Assembly (NCBI RefSeq): GCF_012489685.1
Contig: NC_080042.1
Coordinates: forward strand, 4,962,501-5,026,500
Reading direction: 5' to 3'
DNA length: 64,000 nucleotides
Source: Lotus japonicus
Taxonomy: Eukaryota > Streptophyta > Magnoliopsida > Fabales > Fabaceae
Below the pieces are notes generated by a model. That model saw only the letters and a list, made by a program, of their open reading frames with translations. It ran no database searches and was not told the DNA's origin. Shown one piece after another: positions 44,594 to 55,531 of this stretch (positions are counted from its first letter, which is position 1; each line of letters starts with the position of its first letter). The translations under genes and the position numbers were made by a program.

Positions 44594-45990
44594 GAACCCT
44601 GGCCCTTTCACCTTTCATTCCTCTCAACTCTTATGTCCTCGGTTACGACTTTTACTAAGATCAAATATTCTCATTTATTGTTCTTTTTCTTTCAGGCTAC
44701 TTTTTCTTTTTCTACTGTGCGTCATTGAACCATTTCAACTCTAATACCACTTATTAGGCTAGTTGCGCGATGGCCAAAAATGATGTCGAAGGTAGGAGAG
44801 TGACGAGTTATGAATGTGGGTGTGGTATAGTCCAAAATGCATGTAAGTGTTTTCTCACGTAGGGTTCAACCTACCCCAAGTGAGACTTCTTATTTCAACA
44901 ATACTAATCGGTATATCCAAACACTATATACTTTATCCAATAACCAGCAAAAAGACCACGAAAATCAAGTACACCATAAACATGCATGATGTAGCACTAT
45001 TCACTTTCAGTGGTCACAGACTTAATGATTCTCATATGTGGAAACAGATGCATGGTACCACATGTGTGACATAAGGTTTACCTATAATTACTTTAACGAA
45101 CATTACAGATACTATTTTTTTTTTCAAGACACTCAACACGAGAGCATCCTCATTAACTTCCAAAAAATCATACAGAAGTTGAATAACTGCTTAATCCAGT
45201 TGGAGTATTTAAGTAACATTGTTTATTTTGGTGCAACATGAGTACATGACACTTTCTATTGCTTAAATTTTAGCAATATTGTTTATTTAAGAAACGGTTG
45301 TTTATTCTCTTTCTAAATGCTTTTTTCTTAAAAAATTATATTTTTTCATTTATTTATCAGTTTGAATAATATCATGGCATTGAAATAATATAAGTATATG
45401 AAGTATAATGGGACCCAACAAAAAGTAAAATAAGCAACTGTGATTCGAGCGAATTCCACACGGGTTGCTTAAGTCCTTTACCTTTGCATTGGAGATGCTA
45501 CGTGATACATAACCCTAACATCTAAGGAAGCGCATGTTATCATGCAAAGTAAGCAACAAATTTAGAGAGAAGAAAGAGATAGTAAACACTTTAAGAGAAG
45601 AAAGAGATAGTAAACACTTTAACAAAGTGAGAAATTAAGTGCAACACCTAATTGTGATTTATTGTAGTTTATAACCGACACAAATTACATAATATTAAAA
45701 TAGACAGTGACAAAACAAATAGATGATAAAATATAGTTTATAATTTGTGGCCGTTAAAACCGTGAGAATCGCCCTTGATAGTTCTGGGCTTTTAATTTTT
45801 TAACTTTTTTTTCCTAAAAACCGTTAGATTTCTAACAGAAAGATAACGGAAAACCAAAAATGCAAACGACAGTTAACGTGGAGGACGAAAATTGCTAATT
45901 TTTTTTGTTAAGGACCAAAATCGCACAATTGGTATAAGTTGGGGACCAAAATTGCAGTTAAGCCCAAAATTTATTATGGACCACTTTTTT
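44594..45990. other. AT-rich intergenic DNA
   Basis: No gene recognised. A 28-bp direct tandem pair lies at 45566-45621 (AGAGAAGAAAGAGATAGTAA). A stretch around 45880-45970 repeats GGACCAAAATTGCA-type words, common in plant dispersed repeats. Near 44735-44755 CTCTAATACCACTTATTAGG looks like decayed retroelement leader. Short ORFs at 44847 and 45038 have no recognisable features. Confidence 0.6.
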
Positions 45991-47189
45991 GTGGTGCAAA
46001 GTTGCACCACTCCCTTTCGACCCACAATAATAAGTTTTTTTTTTTAAATCAAAAAACATATTTTTATTAATCTTTAATTAATTATTAGGTTAATTGAATT
46101 AGGTCAAATTAAATAGTCATGTGTTAGTTCACCTTCTTCTTTTCTTCGTCCCACCCAACAACCACTGCCACCCACAACCCTAAACCAGGACCGCCGCCAC
46201 CACAACCCTAAACCCCACCACCACCATAAAATCGAAAGAGAAAAGCTTTGGGTCGTCAATCTTCTCTAAGGTGGTTGGGTGAAGTTGAAATCGGAAAATT
46301 TCAAAAAAAAGTTGAGACAAGTAGAGGGATACCACAAGATTTGGTGCCTCTAAAATTTTCTCCAGATCCGACTGCATCTCCTCGTCCAGCGCCAGCCACC
46401 TCCGCTTATCGCGGCGTCTGATTTCTGGGTTGAGACTTCAATCACGACCCACCTTCTTCTTCCCTTCTTTTCCTTCGATTTTGGATCTGGGGTTTGTGGG
46501 CGGTTTTTGGGTTGGTGGTGGCGTGGATTGGGAGTGGGTTCTAGGTAGTGGTGGGTTGGGAGTGGGTTTTGGGTGGTGGTTTGGATCTGGGGTTTGATCG
46601 GCAATGAGAGCCATGAGTAGGCCATCGCCGCCCCGCTAGCTCGAGCATGAATAAAGGACGGTGAGGGGCGCTGCTGGTCCTTCTTCTCCTTACAGTGGGA
46701 TTTTGGATCTCGGATTTTCTGGGTACTGTGATTTGAGCTTTTCTTTTTCTCGATTTTTCTGTGACTATCTGGGTTTTGTTGTTGGATTTGTGGGGTGTTG
46801 TTGGAGGAGGATGTGAGCGGTGAAGGATTTTCTGGGTTTTTTTCGGATTACTTCATCTTCAACCTTCTCAAATGAATCAAACATGTGTTTCGTTGTGCCC
46901 CTGCTGCATTTTTATTTCTTGTTGGACATGAAGAAGATGAGAAGAAGCTGGATGAAGATTGTTTTTTTTTAAGATATTGATATTGGGAGGTAGAAGATGA
47001 AGAGGAGAGATGAGAGAGGAGAGATTATGGGGAATTAGGTTTTAATTAACTCAATTAAAATTATCACAAATTAATTATTGTGATTAATAAATATGTGTTT
47101 TTATTTTATTTTTTTAAACCGGGAAATCTGTAATAGCAGGTCAAAAGGAGAGTGGTGCTCACAATTAAAAAAAGGAGAATGGTGCAACC
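45991..47189. mobile_element. Candidate Mutator-like (MULE) non-autonomous element with about 100-bp imperfect TIRs
   Basis: The left end GTGCACCACTCCCTTT-like region, with a perfect 20-bp palindrome (GTGGTGCAAAGTTGCACCAC, 45991-46010), is followed by T-rich DNA, ATATTTTTATTAATC and TTAATTGAATTAGG. The reverse complement of 47040-47189 gives CACCACTCTCCTTTTGACC, T-rich DNA, ATATTTATTAATC and TTAATTGAG in the same order. The interior (46140-46980) is more GC-rich and gene-like, with no clean ORF, which could be captured sequence. I could not define a 9-bp target duplication. Confidence 0.42.
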
Positions 47190-48657
47190 ATGAACCAGAA
47201 GAAACTGGTCCAGGTTAAACGTGCCCATTTTAATACTCTACAATTTGAGTCGCAAAGAAAACAGCACAAATTGCACGTGTCACAAGATTGTCACAGAAAG
47301 TCTGAAACGATATACTCTACTAGAATCATTTTCAATATTGTTAATTCATGGACAGGTTCTTTCACGTTGTAGTTTCTAATATTCAAGATCTTAGTATCAA
47401 ATTCTACAGTCACCATACTTTAAATTGCGCAATTATTGTAAATTCAAATACGCCATAAAAATCTTTAATTTAGTCAATATTATATCATGAAGGAAGAATA
47501 TCATGAAACTGCACTCAAATCAGATTTTGTCGCATCCTTTGTAATATAGCCAACATGTGATGATTCTCAGAAAGTGAGAGCCAGCTTCCTCGTTTGGAGG
47601 GCATTGTACAGAACCTGGCTTTTCCATGTGTGCTTTCACTGTTTGTAAGTTTACCTCAGGGACATGAAATTCAATGCAACAGTAAATTTATTACTTGTCG
47701 ATCACTCCCAAAAAAAGGAGTGGAGGGGGAAAAGGGTAAGGATTAAATCCTTACCCTTGATTAATATGTTCAAGAAAAAGACATGGATTAATATTATTGC
47801 ACATTTTAGAAGGCTATGTCTACTGTGTAAATTAAAAATAAATATGGTTCGCAAGTTAGAATGAATTTTCTGCAAATTAATTTAGCACGCACAGAGAATA
47901 AGGATTTTCAGTTTTCTCTGTTTGAATGGGTGAACAACCCGTCAGCTTGTCTTGGAATTTTCTAGTAGGTGCGGGCTATGTGTTATTGCTGTGGGACTGC
48001 ACTATTTCTTTGATTCTACTGCGGGAAGGTTGTTAATGATGGAGCCTCTATGTGCTGTTTATTACATGAACGATTAATTGGGTCTGGTCCTCTCAGTTTT
48101 TTCATGGAATTCTAGGACTGGGTTGCTTGCTCTATGCTCCCCTTTTTCCTTTTCTAGCTAGTTCCCTTTTCTGAATTTCTGTAATCCTTTTATTGTTGTT
48201 CTATGTGTGTTTCAATTTTCTATCATCGATCTCTTGTATTCGGGTTAGCACCCTTATGTTATATTTGAATGTATTGACTTGATTTATCAACAACAAAAAT
48301 TTACAGAGCATATTATAAAGAAAATGTACTAAATGTTAGCGGTAAAAACCTGATTAAAGGGGATGATGTCAACAATATCCACTATAGAATTGAACTCGCC
48401 ATTTTAGAATTGATATCCTATATATCAATTGGAAATTTGTAAAAGAAAAGGAAAACTATAGTTTAGAACTAACACATAGAGGTAAAAAACGTTTATCTCT
48501 ACTTGATAAATTTACCCAGCTAAGTGTATGTTTGATTTAACGTCTAGCCACAATCAAAAGGAATAAGAACAATTTCTTCCCTTCATATATATATTTTGAT
48601 ATATGATTTGGAATGTGTGGCCATGTTGTTGAATGTATAAACAAACATAGGTAATTA
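47190..48657. other. Intergenic DNA downstream of the IDD gene
   Basis: No coding region recognised. The stretch next to the IDD stop (about 48300-48657) is AT-rich and would hold the IDD 3' UTR and poly(A) signals on the minus strand. Confidence 0.5.
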
Positions 48658-51600
48658 TTATTGCAATGATGAGCTTCCAAATTGTTGATTTGCTTGTGTT
48701 GATTCAAGTTTAGGATCCAAAATGGAGTCTAGTTGCTCTCTTTGTGAAAACCCACCGCTCATGTTCCTCACAATTCCTCCATTAACACCAAGAAAGTCCA
48801 AAGTCAACTTATCAGATCCTCCAAAGCACACACCACCCAGATTTTGTGATGACAATCTTTTAGCCTCCTCCATGATGTGAAAATGAGAAACATTATTGTT
48901 TTCATTCCCTTTCACATGGCCAAACATCGAATTGTTGTTTCGGTTCGCAAGAGAGTTCATTATCCCATGTAGATGATGTTGGTGGTCATTTTCCATGCTT
49001 GATCTTATACCTTCTCCCTTACTATGATCACTTCCAAAAGTGGCAGCAAAATTGTTGAGTTCAGATTCTGAACCATTGGTGGAGGAGCTCTCCATTCGTC
49101 TTAGTAGAGAGGAACCATTATTAATGGTTGTTGTGGATAAGCCCATTTGTGAAGCTTTCTGAAGCAATGCAGTTGCAGACATGTGCGGGGGCATGTTGTT
49201 CTCTTGTTGCAGTGATGAATTGCCAAAGATTGAAGACAAAGCTGAACCAACTTGGTGATGATTGCTACTGCCAGGGCTATTTGTGTAGAGTGTTGTTCCT
49301 GTTTAAAATAAAGTTTTAGTACTGTCTTACCGTGAATCAAGAAAAACAAGTTCAAAAGATAAAAGAAATTTTCTACAAATTAGTGTTAATATATAAAGAC
49401 TGTGCTGCAAATAATATGTACTAAAAGTTAGTGGTAATAACAAAGTTCGAGTGTGTTTGCGATTTGAGTTTTGAACGGGAGGAGAGCTGAGGGAAGGGAA
49501 AGACTTTCAAGAAGTCCTCCCCTTATTTTTGAGCTTTTAAGATGGGGGAAAGGTTTGGAGAATTTTTTAAAACCCTTCAAAACCCACAAGATTTAGTTGT
49601 TTTATAGTGTCACTCCAAACTGAGGGGTTTAGTGCAATTCTGAACTTGTAAACAAGGGAAAGACTTACCCATTTCCTTCTCAATTTGTCTTCCCTTCGAA
49701 GTATCCCTTGTCCTCCCCTAAAAACTCACAAACATAGAGGAGGAGCAGGGATGACTTTGAAGACCGAGAAGGAGAGAGCAAGAGGGGGTAAGCTCTGCTC
49801 TTGAATTTGCTACTCCAAAATCCCTCATTTTGGTGAACTAAAAATATAACTAAGAGAGGGTTTGGGTGGTGTTAGAGGGTTTCTTTGAATACCCTAAAGC
49901 CTTCCTCCCTTCTTAAAAAGTCACAAACAATGGGAGGACTTCTTGAAAGTCTTTCCCTTCCCTTCCCTTCCCTCTCCTGGCCTCCCCTACTCTCTCCTCC
50001 AAAATATAACTCGGAAAAACACCCTTAATTATTACTTAAATTGATTAGAAATGTACTTGTTACTGCAGAAATATAAATAATAGACCAACTCATCATGTAG
50101 CAATCTAGCAAATATATATAATAACATTTAATTTTCTCATTTTCTATAATCTTCATCTTTTCTTTTTTTTTTACAGTTCTTCAGTTACCTGCAGTTATAC
50201 TGTTGAACTGATCAGGGATGGTGCTGTCGTTGCTATTACTATTTGGGAAGAAGCTGAGGTTGAAAAAGTTTGCAGCTGAATTAGCAGAAACTGATGATGG
50301 TGCAGAAGTACTGGTGTTGTTGGTGGTGGGACCTTGAAAATCAGGGAGCTGCATAAGACCATGCAGCTGCTTGTTCGAGAATTGTCCTTGGTGATGATGA
50401 GATTGAAGGTCTTGAATCCCTTGATTTGGGTCAGCCATGAAGAAAGGTGATGAGGAAGACAATGACTGTGGTGATGATGAGTGCGCAAATGATGACTGTT
50501 GGAAAGGTGAGATCAAGTGCTCAAATTTTGGTGCACCTGCAGCAGCATTGCCTAGGGTTAAGATACTGTTTTGGTTCTGAAGTTGGGTACCCACTTGGGA
50601 TAGGCCTAAGCTCATGTGGTTGGTGCCATAGAGATGAGTTCCCAGAGGGTTCAGGTTGGAAGGGTGCCTTGCACTCTCATGTGCTAACGCATCACAAAAG
50701 GCTCTATGAGTAATAAAACTGTCACGCCTGCAACAAAGAGAATTAATTAATTTGGATAAGTATGGTAGTATAGATAGGATTATCAATACAATTCTAGTCA
50801 CATAATTCATCCAAGTATAAGATATGAGCTTAACTATTGTATGTGTTTAAACTGATATATAGTCCCACGTTAGATAATATGAAATGATAATAATAGTTTA
50901 TACTTTATAAATAAGAGTGTTGGAATTTGTCTGAATTAAATCGCACCCTCATATATAGCCCTCTGTACTTTCAAATCATGAACAATAATTTTACTAGCAA
51001 ATTAATTAATTTGCATAAGATGTTATAGAAAGCATTAGGTACAATTCTAGTCACACAATTTACACTTAGTTACAATTTTATATTTTATATGTGCAATTTT
51101 TACTATTAACCAATTAGAGTATGATACACGATTAAAATAAGTTTTCAGGAAATAATGACAAATAAATTAGTGAATAACTGAATTTTTTATTATTCAACCA
51201 CACACAAACAACACCCAAAAAATAGTAGATAAGTTTTATCCTAATTTAAAAAGTCAAGATAAAACATTCAATAATTTTGAGATATATTTTCGTTGAAATT
51301 CGATATACTATTTCGGTATTTCAGAATAGAAAAATAAAATCCACCTCTACTTAAATGAAAACTAGAATTAAACCTCTATCCAAAACAAAAATTATGATAC
51401 CAAAATCCGAAACACACCAACAACTCCCTATCTAACTACCACTTTGAGGGCTTTATTTGATCACCCAAAACGAAAGAATTATTGACAAAATTGATGAAAG
51501 TTAAAATCAATACCGCAACATGGGACCAGCCTCAATAAATGCAAGGCATGTCCATTTTGAACCATGTGAATTCTAGTGAAAACGATCGTACAACCAAAGG

Positions 51601-53604
51601 GTTACTAAATTCTCGGCAAATCTTGTGGGAAAACAAGAACTATAGATATCCAAATTAATGAACAAATATAAGAAAGAGAGCCACTGACATTAATGAACAA
51701 GAATGTACCATATTTGATTTGAACCACGTATAAATATATGACCAACTTATCATCATGTGACAACAACCCCAGAAATAAAAAATCACTGTGGCCATTACAT
51801 TGTTGCTAAAACTACACGTGAATGGGAATAACGATAGAGAACGTTGTTCCCGAGAACAAAGTTGAAGTTGCTTGTTTTTTTCTTCTCAAAACATTTCAAT
51901 TTGTTAGTGTGTTCACTCACGTGCGAGAACAGTCTCACAGTAACACCCAAACATAAACGAACAAAAGAAAAGAAAAAGGTAGAACGGCTTTGGCTCCAGT
52001 TTATCTTTTGTTAGAAGCATTTTCTTCAGCTACCATCCATGCTAACATTCTTTTCTTTTCATTTTAAAACTTACTCAACTATCTACTAGTCTTAGTTCAC
52101 ACTAGTTAAGTTAGGTGAAGGGTACAAAATGCTGTCTATCGAGTGCTTTTAGTTCAGAAACTTTTATATGATAAATAATTAAGTTACACCAGAGAAGTTC
52201 TTACAATAGTTAATTAGTTCAACTAACTAAATGTTTAAAATAACTTCAATGAAATCTTCATAGAATGTTGGTTCATTTATCTTTTTTTATAATCAATTAT
52301 GACACACGAGAACTATTTAAAGAAGATTTTCCCAGTAATTGATTTTGGCGTAGGTTTTTCAAACAGGCACTCAATGCCTTTTCATTATTATTACAATGCA
52401 TTTTAACTTTTAAATTTGCTGTAGCTGCCGGTGCCTTATTCTTATGGTGTGTTTGAGTAAAAACCATAATTAAGTGTATATGAAAGTTAAAACTTATTTT
52501 ATAAAAAGTTATTCATAAGTTCATTTAAAAAATTTAATGAAATAAACCCAAAATATCGTATTTGTAGGTATAAGGTCTTATTTTTAAGTTAAATAGTTTA
52601 TCAAAATAAGCTGATCAAATCAGCTTATAATTATGTCATAAGCTATTAAGCATTCTTAAGATAAGCTCAAATAATTTTTCTTAAAACGTACTCATGTAAG
52701 TACACCAAACATTCAACAAAACTAAACTCAACTAAGTTGGACATAGATTTTGGTACCTGGAGAAGAGAGTGCCACAGTCACATCTATACTCTCTTGTACC
52801 ACAAGTCTTAGAATGTGCTTTCCAATCTGATTGAACAGCATACTTCTTAGAGCACTTTTCACACTTCCACTTCTTCTCACCGTGCTTCCGAGAGAAGTGC
52901 TTCTTGATCCCAGTGAGGTCTCCAAGAGCCCGTGAAGGGTCATGGTGGACACAAGTGGGTTCAGGACAGAGATAAACCTTTCTCTTTGCCTGCTCTTTTG
53001 TATTCTTCTGCTTTAGTTTCCAAGGCAAGTTGTGTCCTCTTCTGTGGAGCTGTAAATTTTGCTCCCTTTGGAACCCTTTGTTGCATACCTCACATATGAA
53101 CCTGTTTGTTGCCATTAGTGTCTTGGGAGATAGTGCTATCACCTCAGAATCTGGATCTGTTGTCACCATTGAAAGAAAAATAAAAATATGTCACTAATTA
53201 AAGCAAAATTTTGGACAATTCTATGCTTCAATGAGCATTGAGGAGTTAATAAATATTAAGGATTTAAAAAAAAAAACAATGACAAAAAATTTATTAGTAC
53301 AGTAGATAAACATAGAGGAAATCCAGCAATAATAGGGTTTTCTTGTCAAGTATGTTTCTGGAGAAGAAATCCAGCAAACAATTTCAAGAGGGGTATTTTT
53401 CAAGTACATATAAATGCTTTTAAGTAATCAAATAATGAAGAATGCATAGAGCTACTTGCATGGTGTTCCAGGTTGATGATTCCTCCTCTTCTTCTGAGGA
53501 ACTACAGGTGGAGCAGCAGTTGATGAAGAGGACTGGTGTTGTTGTGTATTCTGACTTTGATTTTCTTGTCTGATTTCCAAGAATGGTGAGGAAGAAGCAG
53601 CCAT
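48658..53604 (-). CDS. IDD: INDETERMINATE DOMAIN (IDD) C2H2 zinc-finger transcription factor, four coding exons, 574 aa
   Basis: Plant-specific nuclear transcription factor. Exons are 53604-53460, 53156-52757, 50727-50189 and 49298-48658; phases join cleanly and total 1725 nt with TAA. Start MAASSSPFLEIR. A basic KKRR signal is at 38-41. The ID domain follows: zinc fingers at 70-90 (CEVCNKGFQREQNLQLH), 112-140, 147-167 (C2HC) and 174-193 (C2HC, CDCGTLFSRRDSFITH). Ser/Asn/Gln-rich tail has the IDD motifs MSATALLQKA (401-410) and LTLDFLGV (526-533). IDD proteins bind DNA and act with GRAS partners such as DELLA or SHR/SCR. The sequence looks closest to the Arabidopsis IDD4/IDD5 type, from memory. 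Intron 1 (303 nt) uses a GC donor; introns 2 (2029 nt) and 3 (890 nt) are GT-AG. Confidence 0.94.
49449..50026. mobile_element. MITE-like inverted-repeat element in IDD intron 3
   Basis: Left arm AGGGAAGGGAAAGACTTTCAAGAAGTCCTCCC and right arm GGGAGGACTTCTTGAAAGTCTTTCCC are long perfect complements. The flanking outer sequences (GTGTGTTTGCGATTTGAG and the reverse complement of 50000-50026) are also related, giving imperfect inverted repeats of roughly 100 bp. No ORF inside. About 578 bp, placed in an intron without breaking the splice sites. Family and target duplication not resolved. Confidence 0.65.
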
Positions 53605-54837
53605 GTTGTTGTTTTGCAAACTTGAGATGCAACCCTGGGATTTCTTAAATTTGAAACCTGTTATATAGAATGTTATCAAATTCCTTAGCAAATAGAAAAA
53701 CTAAATTCCATGCTTTCTTGTCTCTTGGACACCATAAAATAAAAAAGGGAAACAAAAAGGCATAAGAAAAAAGAAGGAAATAAAAAGACCTGAAATCTAT
53801 ATATGTTTCATTTTACCTGCTTTTTCTTGTCCCTTTGAAAGCTTTTCTGATTAAATCTAGAAAACACCAAGGAGAGTTTATCTAATTAGGAGACACCAAC
53901 AATCCTGAGATAAAAGAGAAGAAAACAATCACTCTGTAGACCTACTCATCTTCTCTCAAGCTATAGCTATTGTTTTCTTATGCATAAAACTTTGCTTCAC
54001 CCTCTTCTTTTATTCCTCAATCATTTGATGTCTTCTATACATAAATAATACTAGGCATACTTGTCCACCCATACGCATACCCATATCCCTTTCTCTCCCT
54101 TTTTTGTCTGTTTCTCTTAGCTACTTCCTTTACTTGTATGCATTTATTCCCTCATCCTTGTTGTGTAATTTGTAATGGAAAATAATTTGGTGTGGTGAAG
54201 TAACAAATTAATAGAAGGTAATTTGTGTCACTATTGTGCAGCTCTTGCACAGCACAGGCTACTGTGTCCTTAGCAGGGTGATAGTTCGGGGCCACCGACC
54301 CCGTAGGCCTTACAGTCTCCTTATCTCTCCTTCTCTTGTTTCATATCTTATTGCCAACATGCACACACAAGTTGCTCTATATCCTCATTTCCCTGCCCAC
54401 CATGAATTGCCAGTTATATTTTTTTTTTTACGAAATAAAATGATGGGTCCAATGCACTTTTGTTCAATATTAACAACAACGTCTTGCGCAAGTGAGGATA
54501 AATATTTTAAATTAAAGTGATATCTCGTAATTGCATAAAGGATTTGTTATTCTTTTAGATATACGTTCTCTATCATATATATCTTAGTATATTTATTTTT
54601 TTAAGGGGAATAGTAGATATATATAAATATAACTTGTTGAGAAACAACCCCTTTCAACTTTCAACTTGAGTATAATAACCTAACCAACAAAAGTTGGTAA
54701 GCAACACAAGGAAGCTTTTAAAGACCAAAACCCTAGATCTTAGTATATTTATATTATATCATGAATGATTCATTTCAAGTTTGATACACCCTATTATAAT
54801 ATTTCACGTACACACTTCCTTCTAACTCACTACTACA
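53605..54837 (-). promoter_or_regulatory. IDD: IDD upstream region (copy 1)
   Basis: Between the IDD start and the CACTA end, about 1.2 kb including the putative 5' UTR and its intron. It holds pyrimidine-rich and AT-rich DNA but no ORF I trust. An identical copy lies upstream of the truncated gene at 58661-59893. Confidence 0.55.
53658..53816 (-). other. Possible 5' UTR intron of the IDD gene
   Basis: Minus-strand GCAG|GTAAAATG at 53817/53816 and ATATAACAG|GTTTC at 53658/53657 could bound a 159-nt intron upstream of the ATG. The same sites are present in the duplicate at about 58714-58872. No transcript evidence is available. Confidence 0.35.
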
Positions 54838-55531
54838 GAAATGACATTTTGCCACGCCTCAATTGTCACGGTTATAGGCGGAACCGTAGCAAAAGCTCAA
54901 TTGCCACTGTTATAAGCGGAACCGTGGTAATATGAGATAATATTTTATTATTTTTTTTTGAGGGACCGTGACAATAGAAATTTTCTCCAATTTTGTTTAG
55001 AAGAAAACCCTAAAGCTGTGCAATCCCTCTCCCTCCCACGCTCTATCCTACTCTTCGCAAACCATCGACCTGCCGACGAAGCTCCGATCTGTTCCCGTCC
55101 CTCTCTCGTTTCCCTGTCCTTCCCTCCCACTCTTCATCGACCTATCCCTCTCTCCCACCAGCGAATTTAGTGCGGAGAATTCTGAGACGGAGCGAGCCGC
55201 ACAGGAAGAAAGGTTCTCTTTCTCTTCTCTTCAACCCTTCCAATCTCTCTTTCGTTTTTGCATCTGGTGGTGTTGTTTTGATTTTCTGTTGCGAATTCTT
55301 TAGGTGAAATGTGGAACGTGTGGAGAACTGAGCCAGAGAGAAACTTGTGTGGTCTTAAACGACACCGTTCCGATCCAAGTTGGCAAGGGTTCTACCCATC
55401 TCATTCAAAAGGTAATCAATCAATCTCTTCCTCTCTAATCAAACAAACATATTATTCACTTGAATAAAGAGTAAACCCTTATTTTTATGAAAGATTTTGA
55501 TAAGCTTGGGGAATGAAATTAGTGTTTACTT
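54838..55531 (+). mobile_element. Truncated CACTA end (694 bp) in duplicate copy 1
   Basis: Begins CACTACTACAGAAATG, a CACTA-type terminus, with candidate 3-bp flank ACT. Subterminal motifs GGTTATAGGCGGAACCGT and GTTATAAGCGGAACCGT follow. It is identical to 59894-60587 and stops at the duplication boundary, so it lacks any right end. Confidence 0.85.
55304..55411 (+). pseudogene. Captured CZIB/UPF0587-like exon (copy 1)
   Basis: Duplicate of the exon at 60360-60467: 36 open codons between AG and GT splice sites, with the zinc-binding CXXC motif KCGTCGEL. Confidence 0.7.

Larger units (their letters stand above)
50607..55531. repeat. Tandem segmental duplication, copy 1 (4925 bp)
   Basis: Every base compared is identical to 55663-60587 at a constant offset of 5056 bp, with no indel. 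It spans 121 nt of IDD exon 3, intron 2, exons 2 and 1, about 1.2 kb of promoter and the first 694 bp of the CACTA element. The left boundary lies inside exon 3 at TAAGCTCATG; the right boundary lies inside the CACTA element. Confidence 0.96.

Noticed and set aside
46350..46625. 91-codon minus-strand ORF in the MULE candidate
   Set aside because: Low-complexity Pro/Thr and basic composition from a GC-rich repeat-like stretch; no homology recognised.
53221..53409. 62-codon ORF in IDD intron 1 (repeated at 58277-58465)
   Set aside because: Lies entirely in the GC-AG intron and has no recognisable feature.
54236..54520. 94-codon forward ORF upstream of IDD (repeated at 59292-59576)
   Set aside because: Identical only because of the segmental duplication; no recognisable domain, and it lies in the IDD upstream region antisense to it.
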